Of a stretch of 64,000 nt of DNA, positions 15,493 to 24,417 are shown one piece after another. Made by a program: the position numbers and the translations under genes. The notes beneath the pieces are model-generated. The model made no database searches, was not told the DNA's origin, and saw nothing but the letters and a program-made list of their open reading frames with translations. How positions within the stretch are numbered: position 1 is the first letter of the stretch; the number at the start of each line of letters is the position of its first letter. The stretch spans positions 15,177 to 79,176 of the forward strand of contig CAYZCY010000001.1 in the NCBI GenBank assembly GCA_964477115.1. Direction: 5' to 3'. The stretch comes from RGIG3135 sp964477115 (GTDB lineage: Bacteria > Actinomycetota > Coriobacteriia > Coriobacteriales > Eggerthellaceae).

Positions 15493-16923
15493 CTAGAGAG
15501 CTGCGTTAATCGCCTCGACCGTATCCTTCGCATTGCCGAGAAGCATGTCGGTGTTTTCGTTGAAGAACAGCGGGTTCTGGACGCCCGAATAACCGGCGTT
15601 GCCCATGCTGCGCTTGGATACGATGACCTTGGAAGCTTCCCAAACACGCAAAACAGGCATGCCGGCAATCGGCGAATCGGGCTCGGTCTCAGCCGCGGGA
15701 TTAACCGTGTCATTCGCGCCAATAACCAAAACCACATCGACATCGCCGAAATCATCGTTAATCTCGTCCATTTCGAAGACGTTGTCATAGGGAACCTTGG
15801 CCTCGGCAAGCAGCACGTTCATATGACCGGGCATGCGTCCCGCAACGGGATGAATGCCAAACTGCACTTCCACACCACGGGCGATAAGCTTTCGCGTAAG
15901 CTCAGCGACAGGGAATTGCGCCTGAGCTACAGCCATACCGTAACCCGGAGTAACCACGACGCGTTTAGCCTCTTTGAGAAGAGATGCGACCTCCTCAGGG
16001 CTTGTTTCGGTATGAGTGCCGTAATCCTTAACTTCCCCACCCGACTTTGAAGGCGCATCTCCGCCAAAACCGCCGAGAATGACGGAAACAAAGGAACGAT
16101 TCATTCCCTGGCACATGATGTAGCTCAAGTAAGCACCGGACGAACCAACAAGGGCGCCGGTGATAATCAACAGGTCATTTCCCAGGGTGAAACCGGCCAT
16201 GGCCGCAGCCCAGCCCGAATACGAGTTGAGCATGGAAACAACAACGGGCATGTCGCCTCCGCCGATGGCAAGAACCAGGTGAGCGCCAAGGACAAGGGAA
16301 ATTACCGTAATAATGGCAAGCGGCAAAACACCCTGCTCGACGCCGGTAGTGGTAACAAACCATGCGATGCAGGCAATGATTGCAATGAGCATGGTCAAGT
16401 TAATCGCATTGCGACCAGGCAGCGTTAAGGGCTTGCCGCTGATCTTTGCGGAAAGCTTGAGATAGGCAACGATAGAACCGGTAAGCGTTACCGCACCGAT
16501 GAAGACGGCTAAGCCCACCTCGCCCATATGAAAGGCGTTCTCATAAGTCCCTGACCCAGGATCGGTCATAAACGAGTTGATGCCCACGAGCACCGCAGCA
16601 GCGCCTACAAAAGAGTGAAGCATTGCAACAAGCTCCGGCATGCCTGTCATCTGAACACGCACGGCCTTGAACACGCCGAAAGCGCCACCCAGAAGAATAG
16701 CCACCAGCATGAGGATTGCCGTCATGCCAGCACCCTGACTGTCAGTGGCAACAGCTATGGCCACCGTAGCAACAAGAGCCAATGCCATGCCTATGATGCC
16801 AAAAGTATTGCCCTGAGCAGCAGACTTCTGCTTGGAAAGTCCGGCGAGAGCAAGAATGAACAGCAGAGCTGCCGCAATGTAGGCAAGCGTCTGGAAGGGA
16901 GTAAGCAAAGTCAGGATATCCAT
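15493..16923 (-). CDS. pntB: NAD(P) transhydrogenase subunit beta
   Basis: PntB carries most of the proton channel and the NADP(H)-binding domain III of the Re/Si-specific transhydrogenase. It couples hydride transfer between NAD(H) and NADP(H) to proton movement. 476 residues. The first about 265 form eight or nine transmembrane helices. The C-terminal domain contains VVTPGYGMAVAQAQ, HPVAGRMPGHMNVLLAEA, VLVIGANDTVNPAA and the SKRSMGNAGYSG segment, all standard for domain III. Its ATG shares one base with the pntA stop (TAATG), so they are translated in a coupled way. Confidence 0.96.
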   Translation of the reverse strand: MDILTLLTPFQTLAYIAAALLFILALAGLSKQKSAAQGNTFGIIGMALALVATVAIAVATDSQGAGMTAILMLVAILLGGAFGVFKAVRVQMTGMPELVAMLHSFVGAAAVLVGINSFMTDPGSGTYENAFHMGEVGLAVFIGAVTLTGSIVAYLKLSAKISGKPLTLPGRNAINLTMLIAIIACIAWFVTTTGVEQGVLPLAIITVISLVLGAHLVLAIGGGDMPVVVSMLNSYSGWAAAMAGFTLGNDLLIITGALVGSSGAYLSYIMCQGMNRSFVSVILGGFGGDAPSKSGGEVKDYGTHTETSPEEVASLLKEAKRVVVTPGYGMAVAQAQFPVAELTRKLIARGVEVQFGIHPVAGRMPGHMNVLLAEAKVPYDNVFEMDEINDDFGDVDVVLVIGANDTVNPAAETEPDSPIAGMPVLRVWEASKVIVSKRSMGNAGYSGVQNPLFFNENTDMLLGNAKDTVEAINAAL

Positions 16924-18458
16924 TAGTCATTGCTCCTCTCGAACATCTTAAGCATACGGCGGGTGACGGTAAAACCGCCAAACACGTTGATGGAAGCAAT
17001 GGCTACGGCAATGAAGGCAAGAACCGTGACGACGGGGTTGTCTGAGCCAATCTGAAGCAGGGCGCCAACAAGGATAATGCCAGAGATTGCATTGGTAACC
17101 GACATGAGTGGCGTATGCAGTGAATGGGAAACACCGGTGATCACATAGAAGCCAACAACAACGGCAAGCATGAATACGATGAAGTGGCTGGTCATAGACG
17201 CAGGGGCTGCAAGTATGAGAACAACGGCTAAAGCTGCAAGGAGAAGCTTCCACCAAAGCCCGCCGCCCTTCTTCTGCTCCCCCGCTTCCTGTAGCTCTTC
17301 TGCCTTTTCGGCAGCCTTTGCCGCAGGCGCAGCGGAAACGCTAACCGCGGGAGGCGGCCACATGATCTGACCTTCCAGAGTTACCGTCATTCCGCGAAGA
17401 ACTTCGTCATTCATGTCCCAAACCGGAACGCCATCCTTTGCCTTGGTGACGAGCTTCATCAGATTGACGATGTTTTGACCGAAGAGCTGGGAAGACTGGC
17501 CCGGAAGGCGGCTCGGCAGATCATCGTATCCGATGATGGTAACTCCGTTGTCGGTAACCACTACCTCACCAGGCTTGGAAAGAGGGCAGTTTCCGCCAAG
17601 TGCGGAGGCACCCATGTCAACGATGACGGAACCGGGTTTCATACCTGCCACCGCCTCTTCAGTGATAAGAAGCGGCGCCGGACGCCCGGGAACCTGAGCG
17701 GTGGTGATGACGATGTCGGACTTTGCGGCCTGCTCGGTGTAGGTCTTAAGAACCAGAGCCTGCTCTTCATCCGTAAGCGCACGGGCATAACCATCCGAAG
17801 ACTGCTGCTTGACGGGAATTTCAACAAAGGTGCCGCCAAGCGACTCAACTTGGTCTGCCACTTCCGCGCGCACGTCAGTTGCATAGACCTGCGCGCCCAT
17901 GGAACCCGCTTGGCCAATAGCAGCAAGACCGGCGACGCCGACGCCAATGATGTAAACATTGGCGGGCTTAACCTTGCCTGCGGCGGTGATCTGACCTGCG
18001 AAGGTGCGGCCAAAAGCGCTTGCGGCCTCAATGACGGCACGATAACCCGCCACGTTCATCATGGAAGAGCGAACGTCAAGCGATTGAGCACGAGAAAGGC
18101 GCGGCACCATATCAAGAGCCATGGCGGTAATGCCCATAGTCTCAAAGGTCTCGATAATGGCGGCATTGCCACGCGGATTCAAGCGAGCGAGCAAGGTAGC
18201 GCCACGCTTGATCAGGCCAAGCTCCGCCTCACCAGGCGTATCGAGACAGGTGACAATGTCGGCTCCCCATGCCTCGTTCTTAGAGACGATACGAGCACCA
18301 GCGGCTTCATACTGGTCATCATAGTAGCTGGCAGCAGTGCCGGCACCAGACTCTACGCAAACCTCATAGCCAAGCTTCATTAGTTTGGAAACCGTGTCGG
18401 GAGAAGCGGATACCAGCTTCTGCCCCGAATGCGGCTCCCTGGGAATGCCAATAAGCAT
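16923..18458 (-). CDS. pntA: NAD(P) transhydrogenase subunit alpha
   Basis: A single-chain PntA of 511 residues. Domain I binds NAD(H) (about 1-385; IPREPHSGQKLVSASPD, YIIGVGVAGLAAIGQAGSMG, VPGRPAPLLITEEAV). A proline/alanine-rich linker follows, then four transmembrane helices (about 415-500). Some bacteria split this subunit in two; here it is not split. ATG 18458 follows GGGGGC; a TTG just upstream is less likely. pntB follows directly. A candidate promoter with an inverted repeat lies at 18493-18521. Confidence 0.96.
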   Translation of the reverse strand: MLIGIPREPHSGQKLVSASPDTVSKLMKLGYEVCVESGAGTAASYYDDQYEAAGARIVSKNEAWGADIVTCLDTPGEAELGLIKRGATLLARLNPRGNAAIIETFETMGITAMALDMVPRLSRAQSLDVRSSMMNVAGYRAVIEAASAFGRTFAGQITAAGKVKPANVYIIGVGVAGLAAIGQAGSMGAQVYATDVRAEVADQVESLGGTFVEIPVKQQSSDGYARALTDEEQALVLKTYTEQAAKSDIVITTAQVPGRPAPLLITEEAVAGMKPGSVIVDMGASALGGNCPLSKPGEVVVTDNGVTIIGYDDLPSRLPGQSSQLFGQNIVNLMKLVTKAKDGVPVWDMNDEVLRGMTVTLEGQIMWPPPAVSVSAAPAAKAAEKAEELQEAGEQKKGGGLWWKLLLAALAVVLILAAPASMTSHFIVFMLAVVVGFYVITGVSHSLHTPLMSVTNAISGIILVGALLQIGSDNPVVTVLAFIAVAIASINVFGGFTVTRRMLKMFERSND

Positions 18459-18492
18459 CAAAGCCCCCTAGGCAAATGCAGAAGGAACAATT

Positions 18493-18521
18493 AGTACAAC
18501 CCGATATTGTACGCCAGCCAA
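18493..18521 (-). promoter_or_regulatory. Candidate pntAB promoter with GTACAA-N7-TTGTAC operator
   Basis: On the minus strand TTGGCT (18521-18516) and TGTACT (18498-18493) are 17 bp apart, a plausible promoter 35 bp before pntA. A perfect inverted repeat, GTACAA (18494-18499) and TTGTAC (18507-18512) with a seven-base spacer, covers the -10 and part of the spacer. A dimeric repressor site is the natural reading. The regulator is not identifiable from the sequence. Confidence 0.5.
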
Positions 18522-18552
18522 TTGTTTGCGGATGATCAATCCGACGAAAGCG

Positions 18553-19014
18553 CTAATAGCCCAGGTAGCCAAGCAGGCCGACGCAGCCATCGGATACATC
18601 CTCATAGGTCTCGTCAAAGTTGCCTGTATACCAAGGATCAGCGATGTCTTCCTGCGAGCCCGCAAACTCGAGAAGCTTGAACACTTTGCCATCGGGGTCA
18701 TTGGCAAACAAGCGCCTCATATTGCGCACATTGGCCTCATCCATCCCAATCAGAAGATCAGAGTCGAAATAATCCCGCTTGCATAGCTTGCGGGCGTATT
18801 TGCCCGAGCAGTCAATTCCATACTGCTTGAGCTTTGCCCGCGTTCCATGGTGAACGGGGTTGCCCAGCTCTTCGGAGCTGGTGGCTGCGCTGGCTATTTC
18901 GAAACAATCGCTCAAGCCCCGCTTCTCAACGAGGTCCTTCATAACAAATTCCGCCATGGGGGAACGGCAGATATTGCCGTGGCAGACGAAGAGGATTCTG
19001 CAGATCTTAGGCAT
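18553..19014 (-). CDS. Low-molecular-weight protein-tyrosine phosphatase
   Basis: A cytoplasmic enzyme of 153 residues of the LMW-PTP/arsenate-reductase-like fold. The P-loop VCHGNICRSPMAE (near 10-22) supplies the nucleophilic cysteine and arginine. DPWYTGNFDETYEDV near residue 128 carries the general-acid aspartate of phosphatases. This DPW(Y) motif argues for a phosphatase and against an ArsC reductase. It starts five bases after the class A PBP stop on the same strand. The biological substrate cannot be told. Confidence 0.9.
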   Translation of the reverse strand: MPKICRILFVCHGNICRSPMAEFVMKDLVEKRGLSDCFEIASAATSSEELGNPVHHGTRAKLKQYGIDCSGKYARKLCKRDYFDSDLLIGMDEANVRNMRRLFANDPDGKVFKLLEFAGSQEDIADPWYTGNFDETYEDVSDGCVGLLGYLGY

Positions 19015-19019
19015 AGTGG

Positions 19020-21476
19020 CTACTCATCCCCGGAGTCCTCGGATGTGGCTACAACTGGATCCGCAGAGGTTGTAGTGGTAGTCTCGGTTTCTTCGTTACC
19101 ACCAGGCTGCTTCTCCTCCTGCTCCTTCTTAGCAGCTTCCTCCTGCTCCTTCTTAGCAGCCTCTTCTTGCTCCTTCTTAGCAGCCTCTTCTTGCTCCTTC
19201 TTCACAACCTCGGGATCCCTGCCCTTAGAGACCACGATCACGAGCTTATTGTTCTCAACGCGCTGGCTGATGATGGTGCCAGCCTCGGCATTGTCGTCGT
19301 ACTTCTCCTCAGTGGTGTACTTGTAGTCCTTAAGAATGCTCGCCACGCTCTCAAGGGTGCTGCCGATCATGTCGGGAGCCTCATTGGGATCCTTGGAGGT
19401 CTTAATGCCGGGAACATCAAGGTCGGTGTTGCTGAAATGCTTGGTGTACTCAGGGTCAGAGGCCTCGAAGAACTGAACGATCTCTCGACCCTCCATCCAT
19501 TTGTTCATAAAGGCACCGTACACGGCCGCACCGTTCAGGCCAGATACGCTGCGCTGATTTGTGGGATCGCCAATCCAAACAGCAACGGAAAGCTGCGGCG
19601 TGATACCGACAAACCAGCTGTCCTTGGATTCTTCGGATGTACCCGTCTTGCCAGCAACAGGCTGTCCGCAGGTAAGGCGAGCGCGGGTTCCGGTACCACC
19701 TTCGACAACGCCCTTCATAACTTCGATAGCCGCATGCGCAACCTCTCGGGAGATGACCTGCTCACCTTCCGAATTGGTATGGTCGATAATCACATTGCCC
19801 TTGCGGTCGACAACCTGCTCGATGACAACCGTGTCATGACGCACGCCCGCGTTTGCGATGGTGGCATAAGCGCCAGCCATCTCAAGCGTGGTCACTTCCT
19901 CAGATCCAAGCGTGACCGACAGGAAGGGGTCAAGCTCAGACTGAATGCCCAGACGATGAGCCATCTCGACCACGTTTTCGGGACCTACCGCTGCGCAAAT
20001 GCGAACGAAACCGGTGTTGGACGAAACGGCAAACGCACTGGCAATGCTTCGCGTGCCGTACTCTCCCCCACCGTAGTTTTCAACGCGATACCCGTCGATC
20101 TCAAGCCAAGAACCGCAGTTCACAGCAGTTGAAGGAGAAATGCCCTGCTCCAAAGCGGTTACCAGGGTAAAGGTTTTAAAGGAAGAACCGGGTTGACGTT
20201 TCGCCTGCGCTGCAAGGTTCCACTGGTTGGCGTAAAAGTCCTTGCCGCCCACCATGGCACGTACAAAGCCGGTACTCGGATCAACTGCGGTCATGGCAAT
20301 GGATAGGCTGCTGTTGATGTTCGCCTCTTGCTGATCAACCACAGTCTCAGCAAGGGCCTGCATCTCCAGATCAAGGGTGGTGTATACGGTCAAACCGCCC
20401 TTGAACAGATCCGTCTTCGACAGGTCGTAGGAATTCATCAGCTGATCTCGGACATAGCTGCCAAAGTAGGGATACATGATGAAGCCGTCGAGGGAGGGCT
20501 CAGTAGGGTTTAGCACGATCTCCTCAGCCTTGGCTGCATCTGCCTCTTCCTGCGTGATGGCGCCATAGGAAACCATGCGATCAAGCACGACATCGCGACG
20601 CTGCTTCGCGTTTTCAGGATAGTAAAGGGGGCAGTTTGAAGTCGGGGATTGCGGAATGCCCACAAGCGTTGCCGCTTCGTTCAGGGTGAGCTCAGAAGCG
20701 GACTTGGAGAAGTAACGCTGAGCGGCCGCCTCGATGCCATAAGCACCGCCACCATAGTTAATGGTATTCATGTAAAGAAGCAGCACGTCATCTTTGTCGT
20801 AGAGCTTCTCGAGTTGTATAGCGAGGAAGATCTCCCTCACCTTGCGCTTATAGGTGATGTCGCTCATCTCGTCGATCAACACGGTGTTGCGAACAAGCTG
20901 CTGGGTGATGGTGGATGCGCCCTCAAGCGTGCCGCCGGTCAAGTTGTTCACGATAGCGCGGCAAATGCCAATGAGGTCAAAGCCGTTATGGTTGTAGAAG
21001 CGCTCGTCTTCCGTAGCAACAGTGCCCAGGACAGCGTAGTTGGAAATCTGATCGAGGGATTCGAGCGGGACGCGGTTTTCCAGCTGAAAACGCGCGATCA
21101 GCGTAGTGCGATCACTCGCATACACCTCGGTGGGCTTGATGGTGTTGAAAGAATCGGCATCCGTGTAATCAGGGAGATCCTGCAACCAAGTTGCAAGCAC
21201 AGCGCCAAGAGTGATAACGCAGGCAAGGACCAGACCGCAGCAGCAGCCAAGCACAATCTTTGCCCTCTTGGACATCTTAGAGAAGGGTTTGGCCTTAGCA
21301 GCCTTAGCCCCCTTTCCCTCAGAATCAGCGGCTGCAGCCTCCGCATGGTCCTCAGGGTTAGCCGAATCAGCAAGATCGACGTTTAAGTCTTCGCGATCAG
21401 ACGAATCAAGCATGGCTTCAGCAGACCCTTCGAGATCTGCCTCTAAACCTGATTTCAGATCTTTCTCATCAGACAT
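19020..21476 (-). CDS. Class A penicillin-binding protein (PBP1a-like) with PASTA domain
   Basis: An 818-residue bifunctional cell-wall synthase. An acidic cytoplasmic tail (about 1-55) and basic stop-transfer precede a transmembrane helix (about 70-92). A GT51 transglycosylase domain follows (TEDERFYNHNGFD, EGASTITQQLVRN), then a transpeptidase with PGSSFKTFTLV, SSNTGF and GKTGTSEE. After it comes one PASTA repeat (about 680-745, PDMIGSTLESVASILKDYKY) and a tail of four KKEQEE octads ending in a Thr/Glu/Asp-rich stretch. GGAGG before ATG 21476 fixes the start. PASTA domains usually sense peptidoglycan fragments. Confidence 0.95.
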   Translation of the reverse strand: MSDEKDLKSGLEADLEGSAEAMLDSSDREDLNVDLADSANPEDHAEAAAADSEGKGAKAAKAKPFSKMSKRAKIVLGCCCGLVLACVITLGAVLATWLQDLPDYTDADSFNTIKPTEVYASDRTTLIARFQLENRVPLESLDQISNYAVLGTVATEDERFYNHNGFDLIGICRAIVNNLTGGTLEGASTITQQLVRNTVLIDEMSDITYKRKVREIFLAIQLEKLYDKDDVLLLYMNTINYGGGAYGIEAAAQRYFSKSASELTLNEAATLVGIPQSPTSNCPLYYPENAKQRRDVVLDRMVSYGAITQEEADAAKAEEIVLNPTEPSLDGFIMYPYFGSYVRDQLMNSYDLSKTDLFKGGLTVYTTLDLEMQALAETVVDQQEANINSSLSIAMTAVDPSTGFVRAMVGGKDFYANQWNLAAQAKRQPGSSFKTFTLVTALEQGISPSTAVNCGSWLEIDGYRVENYGGGEYGTRSIASAFAVSSNTGFVRICAAVGPENVVEMAHRLGIQSELDPFLSVTLGSEEVTTLEMAGAYATIANAGVRHDTVVIEQVVDRKGNVIIDHTNSEGEQVISREVAHAAIEVMKGVVEGGTGTRARLTCGQPVAGKTGTSEESKDSWFVGITPQLSVAVWIGDPTNQRSVSGLNGAAVYGAFMNKWMEGREIVQFFEASDPEYTKHFSNTDLDVPGIKTSKDPNEAPDMIGSTLESVASILKDYKYTTEEKYDDNAEAGTIISQRVENNKLVIVVSKGRDPEVVKKEQEEAAKKEQEEAAKKEQEEAAKKEQEEKQPGGNEETETTTTTSADPVVATSEDSGDE
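19112..19207 (-). repeat. 24-bp tandem repeat (about four copies) in the PBP tail
   Basis: The core GCTCCTTCTT recurs at 19121, 19145, 19169 and 19193, an exact 24-bp period. It encodes KKEQEEAA repeated in frame, a charged helical repeat that can change copy number by slippage without frameshift. Confidence 0.9.
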
Positions 21477-21794
21477 AAAGCCTCCATCAAGAGATGAAAT
21501 ACGACTCATTTGTCATACCCGTTCATTATCGCAGCAAATGAAAGGATTCTTACATGGTTTTGCGGAATGTTCGCCCTGTGGAACAAAAGCATTACTTCGA
21601 ATCGTGCGCGAATCAGGCCTAAAGAAAAGGCTATCGAATGAGTACATGAGAACGCTCCACTAAGGCCGAACTCACTTCGCTTATTGACGCCCTATATTAG
21701 TAATTTGCGCCTCATTCACGTGAACTTAGCAGTGCATGAGGTATGATTAGTGCGGCTAATAGGCCAAGAGAAACGATTGACGGGAGAAATTCAC
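21477..21794. other. Intergenic region between the PBP and the lipoprotein genes (318 bp)
   Basis: Divergent genes flank this stretch, so both promoters should lie here. A 41-codon ORF on the plus strand (21538-21663, MKGFLHGFAECSPCGTKALL) lacks a convincing ribosome site and domain. The only element I can support is the CATGAGGTATGATT string at 21735-21748. Confidence 0.5.
21735..21748 (+). promoter_or_regulatory. CATGAGGTATGATT element before the lipoprotein gene
   Basis: Identical over 14 bases to 12990-13003 before nrdR. Here it lies 46 bp before the lipoprotein ATG. It contains a possible -10 TATGAT. Confidence 0.4.
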
Positions 21795-22355
21795 ATGAAG
21801 AAAATGATTGCCGCCTTTGCCGCAACCGCTCTTCTCGCATTCTCTGCCGTGGCCTTTGTCGGCTGCGGTGGCGAAAGCGACGAGGACGTAATCCGCGGCG
21901 CGCTCACCGAAGAGCTTGATGCCATCAAGGCCCTTGACGACGCGACTATCAGCGAGATGACCGCCGATATGGACGCCTCCACCTTCGCTGCCTATGGCAT
22001 CGATGCGAGCGAGTTTATGAAGACCTACCTTGACGGCTTCGATTACTCTATCGACGGTGTCACCGTCGACGGCGACACCGCAGAGGCTGTCGTCACCCTG
22101 ACCTGCAAGAGCTTCAGCGCTTATGAGGCCGCTCTTGAAGCCAACACTCAGACGGCTGTTGAAACTCAGGATATCGCCTCCATGACCTCTGACGAGATCA
22201 ATGCGCTGGTCGGTCAGATCATGATGGACTCCCTGGCCGACGTTGAGCCGATTGCTTGTGACCCCATCACCATCGAGTACACCAACGAAGATGGCACTTG
22301 GACCCCGACCACGGCTTCCGAGCAGGCAATCACCAACGCACTGCTGACCAACTAA
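21795..22355 (+). CDS. Hypothetical lipoprotein
   Basis: 186 residues with a clear lipoprotein signal peptide: MKKMIAAF, hydrophobic core, then the lipobox AFVGC with the lipidated cysteine near residue 24. The mature part is very acidic, with regularly spaced helices (EDVIRGALTEELDAIKALDD, then SAYEAALEANTQTAV) and a C-terminal beta segment. It recalls the small DUF5105-type lipoproteins of Gram-positive gut bacteria, but I am not certain. GGGAG precedes ATG 21795. It is a single gene with its own terminator. LspA for signal cleavage is at 45690-46250. Confidence 0.8.
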   Translation: MKKMIAAFAATALLAFSAVAFVGCGGESDEDVIRGALTEELDAIKALDDATISEMTADMDASTFAAYGIDASEFMKTYLDGFDYSIDGVTVDGDTAEAVVTLTCKSFSAYEAALEANTQTAVETQDIASMTSDEINALVGQIMMDSLADVEPIACDPITIEYTNEDGTWTPTTASEQAITNALLTN

Positions 22356-22376
22356 CTCATAACTTGAGTGCACGCC

Positions 22377-22405
22377 GCCCTCGCGTCTCGGCGCGAGGGC
22401 TTTTT
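22377..22405 (+). terminator. Terminator after the lipoprotein gene
   Basis: GCCCTCGCG (22377-22385) pairs perfectly with CGCGAGGGC (22392-22400) around a six-base loop. TTTTT follows: a textbook intrinsic terminator. Confidence 0.95.
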
Positions 22406-22470
22406 ATTGCCCAAGCTCAAAGAGACTAACGATATACTCTGATTACCAAGACGAAAGATGCAGGAGAGAC

Positions 22471-23433
22471 ATGTCTGCAAGCACCGAGACCATAAGCCCA
22501 GATGCCAAGCCTGAATGTATCCAGGCTAATAATTTCACGCCTCTAACGGCGAAAATGGCCTGGCAGCTTGCCGCACCTCACACTTGGCCTGCCTCCATCA
22601 TTCCAGTCTTGATTGCAGTGTCTGCAGCTTACGCATGCGAAGGCGTTTTACTGCTTCCCATGAGTTTTACCCTGCTTATTATCTGCGCTCTGATGCAGTC
22701 ATCCGTGAATACCCTCAATGACTATTTCGATTACGTCAAAGGCACCGATTCCGCTGACGACAACGTAGAAGCAAGCGATGCCGTCCTCGTCTACAACAAC
22801 GTCAACCCAAAATCTGCGCTCGGACTTGCGATAGCTTTTCTTGCTTGCGCGTTCCTGCTGGGAATCTACCCCATCATGGTTGCAGGCTACATCCCGCTTA
22901 TCTTCGCCCTCATAGGAGCTTTGATAGTTGCCCTGTATTCCGGCGGTAAAACACCCATCTCCTACCTACCTATTGGCGAATTCGTCAGCGGCTTTGTCAT
23001 GGGCGGTCTTATCGTGGTTGCGAGCTACTATGTTCTCACCAAAAGCCTGCCGCTTGCAGCTTGGATATGGGCCATTCCCACCACCATCGGCGTTGCGCTC
23101 ATCATGTTTACCAACAATACCTGCGATATCGAAAAGGACATCGAAGCCAAGCGCAACACCCTGTCTGTCAAGATCGGGCGTGAGAGGGCAAGGGCCGTCT
23201 ACCACGCGCTCATCGTGCTGTGGATTGCCTTTATCCTGATAATCGAGCTGCTTTGGTTTAGCAAAGGCCTGATCATTGCGCCCTTTATGCTCCTTGCCGC
23301 TTACCCCTTCATTAACGCTCTCTGGAAAAACCCCCTCGCTCCCCCGTCGCGCATTGCCGCAATGTCCCAGATCTGCAGCGTCAACGTAATTCTGGGAAGC
23401 TTCTACGCCCTCGGGATTATCTTAGGCGTCTAG
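22471..23433 (+). CDS. UbiA-family prenyltransferase (MenA-like)
   Basis: A 320-residue integral membrane enzyme with about eight or nine helices. The two aspartate-rich motifs that bind the prenyl diphosphate-magnesium are present: NDYFDYVKGTDSADD near 90 and the second, NNTCDIEKDIEAKRNTLSVK, near 215. The family attaches polyprenyl chains to aromatic rings. MenA (demethylmenaquinone synthesis) is the likeliest member in a coriobacterium, but no men gene is nearby, so I leave the symbol blank. GCAGGAGAG precedes ATG 22471. It converges with gluQ nine bases apart. Confidence 0.85.
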   Translation: MSASTETISPDAKPECIQANNFTPLTAKMAWQLAAPHTWPASIIPVLIAVSAAYACEGVLLLPMSFTLLIICALMQSSVNTLNDYFDYVKGTDSADDNVEASDAVLVYNNVNPKSALGLAIAFLACAFLLGIYPIMVAGYIPLIFALIGALIVALYSGGKTPISYLPIGEFVSGFVMGGLIVVASYYVLTKSLPLAAWIWAIPTTIGVALIMFTNNTCDIEKDIEAKRNTLSVKIGRERARAVYHALIVLWIAFILIIELLWFSKGLIIAPFMLLAAYPFINALWKNPLAPPSRIAAMSQICSVNVILGSFYALGIILGV

Positions 23434-23442
23434 CCGACAAGC

Positions 23443-24387
23443 TTATCGGAATACTATGGCGTCCTTGCCGCCTCGCCAACTCTCAAAAGCAGAGAAATCG
23501 AGATGATCTAAGAGAAGCTGTGTAGTGACAGGGTCATCCTCCTCGACCAAACCAGCAAGGTAGGCAATGTGCCCGATGACGCCCTCGGGGCTGCCAAAAC
23601 GCACGAGCAGCCGATCGAGTGCCGCATCCTTGTTTCGCTTGGCAAGGCGTCTTCCGCTTTCATCCACCAGAAGAGGGATGTGAGCGTATTGCGGGTGGTC
23701 AAAACCCAGCAGAGACTGCAGGTACATCTGCTGCGGACAGGAACTCAGAAGATCGACGCCCCTTACAACAGAGTTCACTCCTTGGGCTGCATCGTCCACC
23801 ACAACGGCAAGCTGGTAGGCAAAATTGCCGTCAAAGCGCTTAACGATAAAATCGCCGCACTCTTGAGCCAAATGAGTCGAACAGCGTCCCTGAACCAGGT
23901 CATCAAAGCAAATTGTTTCATCGCTTACCAATAAGCGATAAGCTGGGTTTCGAAGAGCTGACTTAGCTTCAATTTCTTGGGGGCTGAGGTCTCTGCAGGT
24001 CCGTGCGTATACGAAATGTTCACCCACATGCGGAGCCGAAGCAGCATGCAAATCTGCCCTGGTGCAGAAGCAGGGGTAGATCAAATCTTTATCAGCCAGA
24101 AACTCAAAGGCCTGCTCGTAAACATCATCTCTATCCTGCTGGTAGATCGGACCCTCATCCCAATGCAAGCCTAGGGCTTCAAGATCCCAGAGAAGCTGAT
24201 CGGAGTAGGTCTTCTTAGACCTTTCCCTATCGAGGTCTTCAATGCGAAGGACGATACGACCGCCTTGCAGCTTAGCAAGCAGCCATGCGCAAAGGTAGGC
24301 GAAGATATTGCCAGCGTGCATTCTGCCCGTAGGAGAAGGGGCAAAGCGTCCAACAACGCCTTGCCCCAATCTATTGCTGCTGCGCAT
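23443..24387 (-). CDS. gluQ: Glutamyl-Q tRNA(Asp) synthetase
   Basis: A truncated glutamyl-tRNA synthetase paralogue that attaches glutamate to the queuosine base of tRNA-Asp. About 314 residues. It has the class I motif VVGRFAPSPTGRMHAGN and the KMSKS-like RRLAKRN. The zinc site is CFCTRADLHAASAPH with a later cysteine-containing ARTCRDLS, and no anticodon-binding domain is present. ATG 24387 has GGAGG 11 bases upstream; GTG 24405 is the alternative start. It closes the minus-strand run that starts with the PaaK-like ligase. Its presence implies that the host makes or salvages queuosine. Confidence 0.92.
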   Translation of the reverse strand: MRSSNRLGQGVVGRFAPSPTGRMHAGNIFAYLCAWLLAKLQGGRIVLRIEDLDRERSKKTYSDQLLWDLEALGLHWDEGPIYQQDRDDVYEQAFEFLADKDLIYPCFCTRADLHAASAPHVGEHFVYARTCRDLSPQEIEAKSALRNPAYRLLVSDETICFDDLVQGRCSTHLAQECGDFIVKRFDGNFAYQLAVVVDDAAQGVNSVVRGVDLLSSCPQQMYLQSLLGFDHPQYAHIPLLVDESGRRLAKRNKDAALDRLLVRFGSPEGVIGHIAYLAGLVEEDDPVTTQLLLDHLDFSAFESWRGGKDAIVFR

Positions 24388-24417
24388 GTGAATCGCGGCC
24401 TCCACGGTCCTCTTCGC

